Positions 56,523 through 64,000 of a DNA stretch of 64,000 nt are shown here, piece by piece. Position 1 is the first letter of the stretch, and every line of letters begins with the position of its first letter. Source of the stretch: Protopterus annectens (lineage: Eukaryota > Chordata > Ceratodontiformes > Protopteridae); assembly GCF_019279795.1 (NCBI RefSeq), contig NC_056731.1, positions 861,902,986-861,966,985 of the forward strand, read 5' to 3'. The notes beneath the pieces were generated by a model. That model was given only the letters and a program-made list of their open reading frames with translations, ran no database searches and was not told where the DNA came from. Position numbers and translations under genes: made by a program.

Positions 56523-59500
56523 ATGTCTACAGACATCCACCATTATACTTCCATGATCTCTGTAAAAGACAATACTCTAAAAATACTAATTCTTCTACTC
56601 ATTACTTCCCTTTCTCTCACTCTGCCCTATTCCTTAACCTCCTATGAAACTAAACTCAATTTCCACTTCAACTACTCTCCTAAACACACAACCTCAAATT
56701 ACAAAAGCCTAAACTTTTCTCAATTGAACATTACATCTACCTCTTGTTACCTCTTAGCTAAATACCACAGATTGTCTCACATAAAAAGTCAGAACCTCTT
56801 GATTAGGAAACTAAAATACTTACTGAACTTCCCTAACAAATCCTACTTGCAATACAACCACTCTACCTTGGTAGATGGTGACATCCACCCCAACCCTGGT
56901 CCATCTAATTTTTCAGCTGAGGCTACACCTGTTTCTCTAAACACTTCTCTTCAATTACCAACCTCCAATACAAATACTCTACTCATAGGACACCTTAACA
57001 TCCAAAGCGTCAGTAACAAAATCACCCAACTCCACTCTCTTCTTGATCACCACTCCTTTGATATTCTTTGTTTAACAGAAACCTGGTTAAAACCCTTTAC
57101 TAAAGACACTGAAATCATACCACCAGGTTATAATATCTTGAGACTCGACCGCAATGGTAAAAAAGGCGGAGGAGTAGCACTATTGTTCAAAACAGAACTA
57201 AAAATAACATTAGTACCCTATGAGAACCTTGGATTTACTAAAACTGAACTTCTTATCTCAAAGCTGCAACTAAACCTCAAAAAATCTATCTATATCATCT
57301 GTATATATCTACCCCCTGGAAATAACTCTACTACCGTAGAAAATATCCTCAGTTGGGCCTCATCCACCTACCCACAAGAAACCATAATACTAGGGGACCT
57401 CAACTTAGACTGGTCCTCAATATCCACTAACAACCTAGCATCTCATATTAATCTCCACGGCTTCACTCAAACAATTAACACCACTACTAGGATTAACAAA
57501 ACTACTAACAAAGAAAGTATTCTTGATTGGATTTTGGTAAACAAACCTCTAGTTAAATATCAGTCTGGAACGCTACCTGATGACATTAGTGACCACAACC
57601 TAACCTATATTATAAGACAAAAAAATACCTCTAACTACTCTCCTTTATATAGGACCCTACGTAACCTCAAATGCTTTAACCCAACCCAATTTAAAACTGA
57701 ACTAAAGGCTTGTAACTGGAACCCACTAAAAACACTTCCTCTTCAAGAAGCTGTTAATTACTTTAACAACACATTCCTAACTATTCTAGATTATCATGCA
57801 CCAAAACGTTCTATTAGAATTAAGGCTAAGCCAGCCCCCTGGCTAACGAAAGAGACTAGACAAAAAATGTCACTTAGAAACAAATCTTGGTTAAAATGGC
57901 GAATTAGCAAATCTCCCATAGACCAACAGACTTTCAGGCACCTGAGAAACAATACCAAAAAAGCAATCCTCTCTGACAAAAGGAACTATTATAGCAATCT
58001 TCAGCAAGTGAATCACAATAACCCTCAAACATTCTGGTCAACCCTAAATAGACTTCTTCACCCTGGACAGACTACCACCCCCCCCCTTCTGGGTCTGATA
58101 AAATTTCTCCCCTTGATACTGCCAACACTTTCAACTCATTCTTCATTAATACTATTAATTCCTTGGCCTCCCATCTCTCCAGTGACAATACTAGCATCCA
58201 TGACCATGCATCCTCCAAACTACCGACCTTTAGGCTTCAACCCATCTCCACTACCTTTATACAGAGATGCATTCTCAAACTTAAACCTTGCACCCCCTCA
58301 GCTGACCAGCTTCCTTCTGAATTCCTTCAAAAAGCAGCCTCTGAAATAGCTTATCCCTTATCAATTCTCATTAATAGGACCATAAATGAAGAAACCATCC
58401 CTGATGTATGGAAAATCTCTCACATCATACCATTACATAAAGGAGGAAACTCCTTTGAACATTCTAACTACAGGCCCATAGCCCTATTGTCCCCACTCAC
58501 TAAAATAATGGAAAAATGTGTCCACCATCAGTTAATGAATCACCTTATACAAAATAAAATTCTGACAAACTGTCAACATGGCTTTAGGCCCTATCATAGC
58601 ACAACTACTGCTCTGCTCTCCTTTACAGATATTATTAACAATAATCGCAACAATAATATCCTGTCTTCTGCTCTCTTCATTGACCTGTCCAAAGCCTTTG
58701 ACATGGTTAACCACTCTCTCCTATTAAAAATTCTCGAATCTCTTTCCTTAGGACCTGAGGCTATCCACTGGTTCAGTTCATATCTCACTAACAGGAAACA
58801 GGCTGTCCTCTGGGATAACAAACTCTCATCTCTTTTACCAATCTCACTTGGAGTCCCCCAAGGCTCTATTCTTGGACCACTTCTTTTCTCCCTCTTTATA
58901 AATGACTTGCAATTAGCCATTCCACAGGCTACTTGTATTCAATATGCTGATGACTCCACACTTATTTGCTTTGCTAAATCCATTTCTGAACTTCAAACTA
59001 ACACTCAAGCTGTATTTTCTAAAGTCGAAACTTGGTTCCTAAAACGCTGTCTACTCCTAAACGCAAAAAAGACCAAACTACTACTCTTTAAACCTACTAC
59101 CAGATCCCCTACATTCGACTTCTCCATTGTGTCGAATAATGGAACCATTATATCACCTGACTCTACTACCAAATTGCTAGGTGTCACGATTGATAACAAT
59201 CTCTCCTTCGACTTTCATATCAATAATACCATTAAATCTGTAAACAGGAAACTTGGCTCTCTATATAGAATCAAAACTTTTTTAACCTTCCCAGCAAAAG
59301 TGAATCTTGCCCACTCACATCTTATTTCCACACTTCTCTATGCCTCACCTATCTACACTAATCTCAAGAAAAACAATCTCTCTAAACTGTCTACCACTTA
59401 CTATAACATAGCTAGATTTGTTACTGGAAAACAATTTAGAACCCACCATTGTCAGAATCTGCAACAACTTAACTGGCTTGAACTGACAAACATGTTGCTT

Positions 59501-59986
59501 CTATCCCAACTTATGTTTGTCCAAAGAGCCTTTTACCAACCTCTTAATACACCTGCTCTTTCTAACCTCTTAAGCCCCTACTCAAACCTGAACTCACTCC
59601 GCTCTTCTAGCAAATTGCTAGTTACCTTAACCAAATCTAATAACCTTGCTGGTGATTCCCTTTTCTCAAATGCCATTGGGAAACACTGGAATAAACTTCC
59701 TCCCGAACTTACTTCAATTGCATCTACTGCTCTGTTTAAACAAAAACTAAGAGTCCACCTTAAAAACACTGGATATGTTCCTGCTCTAAGCCTGATTAAA
59801 ATTTTCTTGGTTCTCTCTCCTCCTCATGGCTATTTGTCTCTCTCTTTCTGGCAATACATATCTCTTCTAATCTGTACCTTCTTTCGATTAATGTTCTCTC
59901 TTTTCCTTGGTTTCATGCTTTCTCTAATTGATTCCAAAGATGAAATTATGTTGAACATGTGGTTTATACCTTTAAAATATAATTAA
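56523..59986 (+). CDS. L2/CR1-group LINE ORF2: endonuclease and reverse transcriptase, one frameshift
   Basis: The N-terminus has a hydrophobic stretch (LKILILLLITSLSLTLPYS, residues 19-37) and a 2A-like DGDIHPNPGP at residues 118-127. An APE endonuclease follows: GHLNIQSV, TETWL, KGGGVALLF, YLPPGN, GDLNLDW, LDWILVN, SDHNLTY. The reverse transcriptase has NYRPIALLSPLTK, FIDLSKAFDMVNH, GVPQGSILGPLLF and the catalytic YADD (near 58950). The frame is open from 56523 to the C9 run at 58078-58086, and the correct reading continues in another frame to 59986, so a single one-base slip separates an otherwise complete ORF of about 1150 residues. The endonuclease nicks the target and the RT copies the RNA at the nick. 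A tail like L2 follows. The low number of defects indicates a young insertion. Confidence 0.9.
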
Positions 59987-60178
59987 TCATTCTTGTCCTG
60001 AGTGAAAGACCTACCACTTTTTTAATCTCTTCGTTAATCTGTTATTATGTATTTTTTGTTATGTTGTATCCGTCCTGTCTACATGTGGAACTTTTCTCCC
60101 CGGGCCTCTACTGAAAATGGAAATATATCCAGTTAGACTAGCCCGGTTAACAAATGTAAAATAAATAAATAAAAATAA
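59987..60178 (+). mobile_element. 3' UTR and tail of the L2/CR1-group LINE
   Basis: GGGCCTCTACTGAAAATGGA, AGCCCGGTTAAC and AAATAAATAAATAAAAATAAA match the usual end of L2-type LINEs. AGACAG after the tail repeats the bases just before the 164-bp array (52189-52194), a weak candidate target duplication that would make the array part of this insertion. Confidence 0.75.
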
Positions 60179-61368
60179 AGACAGTTCAGAGAGTAACAGG
60201 TTCTGCATTTTGTGGGATGTTTGGAAGGGTATGAAGTCTGAAACTTAAATGTTTCTCAATATATTCTGACTTGAGGCCAGAGTGATTTGCCAGAAAAAGC
60301 TGTGCATGAGATATTGACCAAAATATGAGGCAGAAATGTGGACGACCTGCAAATATTTGTACACATGAGAGGTTTGACACCACCATATTTGAATAGTTAA
60401 GAGCCTAGACATAGCAACAGTGACTGAGTTACAGGAATGCCCCACAGACTCCATGTGAAATGTACAAACAGTAGGCAGAAAGATGTTACAACACATGCAA
60501 TGGTAACTATGAAGTCCTGAAAGTATGCACCACTTGCATGGCAGAAAAAGTGTAGTAATACATATGCTCATGCTATCCCACAGTCACAACTGCAGCATAC
60601 CAGACAATTTAATGGGTGTACCCCACTGATATGTACTATTCCATGAGGCAGATAACAGATGCACCTGAGAGTGTCTGGGGCCTGCTCAGCAGCATACTCA
60701 AATACCCTAAAAGATGTCAAGGCCCACACCATGGCCAGACCACAATGCATGCTGTAACACCCTAGCAGATATAGCAAGCATTCCAAGATGTGAATGTACA
60801 TGGAAAATAGGAAAGCCACAGCAGCACACTACAGTAAGGACACCTAGCAGGCATACAAGTAGTGACTGTAAAGGGCAAATATTGAAGCCATAGCAACAAA
60901 GTGCAAGAGCCACTGCTATATACCAGTTACACCACATGTCCCACAGGAAAGCACACACACACACACATTAACAGTAGTAGTAGTCGTAGGTGTCAGTGTA
61001 CACACACAGTTAGTACAGGAAACTGGATAAATGAATGGAGAAATGTTAATCTACAACACAGCTGGAAATATGAGAGAGATACCAACCTTTACACTCACAG
61101 AACATTGTCCACAGCATACCAGCATGGTCCCTGCCCTTAAAATCTGAAAAGGCTACGCCTATCTCACATACCTTTTTATAGCACTTTTCTGAAATCACAG
61201 TGAGAACTGCAATCAGTACCCATCTGGCTGCATGCAATTAGCAAATGCTGGCTAACAATTGGTGCAGAGACCATCACATGGACATATGCAGATACCTACA
61301 AAAGCATGCTGTACTCCCAGTCCACACATGCAATACTTTCATTGCACCCTGAGGAGGAAGTGAGAGAC

Positions 61369-61403
<35 letters not shown>

Positions 61404-61854
61404 AAAACAAAATTAAACATACACAAACAAAACTGGTCAGCAACAGCCACCTGAAAGCTGACAACTGGCAAGTGGAGCAGCAGGACACAAAACCAGACGG
61501 CAACACAAGCAGCTGTGACAAACACAGGTAATGTAAAGTAATACTATAAAGGTCTACATACTGTGAACCCTCCATATGTGTCATTGGTCTGTATCCATAT
61601 GTATATGAAGATGTGCAAAGGGCAGGGGACATACAGCAACTATCAGTGAAGGCTGTACATACATTTGTATGTGAGAGCATCTATGTGCACATATCAATGT
61701 AGGTTGAATGTAGGTTGTAGTGCAATGTACAAAGTAGGTTTCACAGTTATGTATGTTTAGCAGTATGTTAGTGTGTGTATACAGTATGGTAAACAAACAT
61801 GTTGATATGTATCTATCATATGGATACGTATGTATGTCAAAATATGTATGTATG

Positions 61855-61858
<4 letters not shown>

Positions 61859-61894
<36 letters not shown>
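61859..61894. repeat. (TA)n microsatellite
   Basis: A TA run flanked by GTAT and ATAC variants. Confidence 0.93.
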
Positions 61895-61898
<4 letters not shown>

Positions 61899-62157
61899 GC
61901 ATATATGTATACATACATAGAGATGTAGGAATACATAGACAGATGTAGATAGATAGAATATGTACAAACATATATATGTAATACACACATACAGATACAG
62001 ATATATGTAGATACATATACATAGACAGACAGATCTGACTATCTACAGGTATGACTGTATATGACGACCTCAACACCCCCTGTCCCACCCCCTCTGTCAC
62101 TCTCACCCCCTCTCTGTCACACCCCCCCTCTCCATATCTATAGCATTATATGTACAT

Positions 62158-62220
62158 CCATATATATATATGTGTAGATGTATACAGATATATATATATA
62201 TATATACATATAGATATATC

Positions 62221-62278
<58 letters not shown>
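62158..62278. repeat. (TA)n / (TAGA)n microsatellite
   Basis: Interrupted TA runs ending in AGAGAGAGAGA at about 62266-62277. Confidence 0.93.
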
Positions 62279-63132
62279 TGTATATATATTCTGAGTGAGG
62301 CACATGTGTACAGATGTATTGCAACAGGTGCCTGGTGACAAACGCATGGAGTGAACACCAGTGTCAAAACTGGAGTACCATACCCCATTTCAAATCACCT
62401 ACACCAGTAACCACCAGATATGTGATTGGCTGCCCACCACTGCATGTGTCAGGGGTGAACAGGGTCATAAATGTGTACAATAGTCCCCCAAATGATATTC
62501 ACAGTGGCACACTATTCCTGGAATATCTGCACATGGTATGTGTCAGCAGACATGGTGTGTCAGCTATGGACATGTATGTCAGTGTACCCCTCCACACCAC
62601 ATAATGGCTGCCATGGCATGTACCTCACATGACAGCTACAGATATGGAGAAGGACACAGTGACATGTACAACACTGTGACAATGCACTCAAACACATTAC
62701 CAATGCACAGTGACTGACAACACCACAGAGTACACACATACTACCCACATAGAGGTTACCACTCCTGGATTTACATACTTAAGTCACACCCATGACAGAT
62801 GTCCAACAACCATAGTAACACCTCACACCATCCACAACCTAAATGACTGCTGTGTGTCGTCCGTGCCACTGCAATAGAGAGCACATGTGGAGGTAAAGGT
62901 TCCTACCCACAGATAAGCCATACCCTGCAATAAACCACACAGTGTTAAGAAGCAAGACTCCCCATGAGTACATGTCACACATACCCCTGCTGAATGTTAG
63001 TCAGATAGGTAATATGCCATATGAGTCACCCTGTGTAACTGTTTGACAGCAGCAGGTACCATCACACCACATGTGTCACAATGGTCAGGGTAGCAGAACA
63101 GTATGCTGCTGTAGTCCCAGGAGCAATAGCAT

Positions 63133-63178
63133 ATTGTATAGTATTGTATTGTAATGTATTGTATTGTGTTGTATTGTA
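63133..63178. repeat. (TATTG)n simple repeat at the CR1 edge
   Basis: About nine imperfect TATTG units lie exactly where similarity to CR1 begins. The repeat may have grown at, or replaced, the CR1 break point. Confidence 0.88.
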
Positions 63179-64000
63179 CTGGTATGTTGAGGTGCCTCCT
63201 TCGTGGAGTGGAACCACTGCTGCTGTGCACCAGTGTACAGGTACATATCCTGTAGTCAGGCTAGTGTTACATAGCACTTCTATATGTGTGTTTAGTTCCT
63301 GTCGGAGTTCATGTTGCAAGCAACCGGGATTACCATCAGTTCCCATTCATGTTGTGTATTCTGCTTTCCTGAGGGCTCTCACCTGGACATCTGTGATGAC
63401 AGGGAGGTTACAGTCAGCTGGGATAACTATGTCTTATTTTGGGGAGAGGGAGGGTGAAGCCTGCACTGAACCTGTCTGCCACAATGTTGTCAATATCTGT
63501 GGTTTCAGTGAATTATTTGTTGTTGTGTACTAACTATGAGCATAGTGGAGGGATTCTGACCAGGTTGCTAACATAACTGAAGAGGGCCTTGTGGTTATCT
63601 GTAGTGCCCCTCTTGATTTCCCTCTCAAAGTTGCCCATGGATGTTTGTATGAGGGAAAATAGATCCTTACTAGTGCTGCTCAGACATGCCTTCCCTTTAT
63701 GGAATTATGCTCTGTCTTGCAGTAGCTTCCATCTTTTTTAATACAATCTGTCTATGGCTGGGGTCCACCAGACAGGATGCTGTCCCTTTGTGGAGAGTGT
63801 CTTGGCCATATATGGGACTGCATGATCCATGCATTCTCGGAGATGTCAGTAGAAAACATTTGTGAAGGGGTCAGCATTGTGGGTTGTGTCTTCCACTGGC
63901 CCAGTGTGCTGAAAGCATACCATGTCACTGTTACAAAGTGTAAAGTTTGCATTTGCAATGTTATTCACTATAGTCGTTTGTGCTGGTGGTGGAGGTGGGA
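63178..64000 (-). mobile_element. CR1-type LINE fragment, runs off the window
   Basis: On the minus strand this matches 9010-9900 of the first CR1: GCLQHELRQELNTHIEVLCNTSLTTGYVPVHWCTAAVVPLHEGG corresponds to the region before the RT fingers, followed by the linker upstream. Similarity to the CR1 downstream part stops at 63178. Several frame breaks are present, so it is older than the copies at 7574-12700 and 31626-33243. The 5' part lies beyond 64000. Confidence 0.82.

Larger units (their letters stand above)
60179..63132. other. No gene recognised; microsatellite-rich
   Basis: Non-coding by appearance. It may be the continuation of the unit that starts at 47723, interrupted by the LINE, but no shared repeat proves it. 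It holds a (GA)n stretch at 61368-61400, (TA)n runs at 61859-61894 and 62160-62270 and a C-rich block at 62080-62130. The open frames across the TA runs are repeat artefacts. Confidence 0.5.

Noticed and set aside
60179-61560. Harbinger transposase to go with the Myb/SANT-like gene
   Set aside because: A minus-strand stretch near 60600-60700 was weakly suggestive, but no DDE pattern or continuous reading could be found.
61581-62388. Tyr/Ile-rich open frames on both strands
   Set aside because: They come from TA and GTAT microsatellites.

Overview
The window is vertebrate genomic DNA from a repeat-rich, probably very large genome. DIRS tyrosine-recombinase retrotransposons, CR1, L2-like and L1-like LINEs, Penelope-like elements, an endogenous retrovirus and a fish-type tRNA-derived SINE all occur together, which would suit a lungfish or an amphibian with a large genome. 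The species itself cannot be settled from the sequence. Only one exon of a host gene is recognisable: the last coding exon of GMP reductase (GMPR), on the minus strand at 45414-45594. Everything to its right would then lie in or upstream of a long last intron, and everything to its left would be 3' UTR and downstream intergenic DNA.

From 1 to 33.5 kb is a stack of nested insertions. A DIRS fossil (1-5035, minus) abuts a decayed L1-like LINE on the plus strand. The L1 pieces lie at 5036-5104, 12801-15447 and 25590-25617. The L1 was split by a Penelope-like element built as two head-to-head copies (5105-12800) with a perfect 16-bp target duplication. The right arm of that element was split in turn by a near full-length CR1 LINE (7574-12700, minus). 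Further along, the L1 was hit by an endogenous retrovirus (15448-25589) with 5-bp target duplications, and the retrovirus's 3' LTR took a small Penelope-like insertion (24352-25176) with a 14-bp duplication. The 5' LTR preserves the empty site. A second DIRS fossil (25618-33524) follows; its terminal inverted repeats and internal complementary region are still readable, and it carries a 5'-truncated CR1 copy.

From 33.5 to 47.7 kb the DNA is older. It holds two faint DIRS remnants, a SINE, a 741-bp foldback-type non-autonomous DNA transposon carrying a 70-bp minisatellite rich in CCCTAA, the GMPR exon with a candidate poly(A) signal, and a decayed CR1-like fragment. From 47.7 to 52.2 kb is a unit that starts with three hairpins and contains tRNA-like modules and an intact three-exon gene for a predicted 235-residue Myb/SANT-like protein. 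Such proteins are typical of Harbinger-type transposons, but no transposase was found.

From 52.2 to 60.2 kb is a young L2/CR1-group LINE whose coding region has one frameshift, at a C9 run. Its upstream DNA is unusual: a 164-bp tandem array, a 604-bp segment duplicated at about 99% identity, and between the two copies a 1.4-kb segment with promoter-like and intron-like signals. From 60.2 to 63.2 kb no gene is seen, only microsatellites. The window ends in a third CR1 copy on the minus strand.
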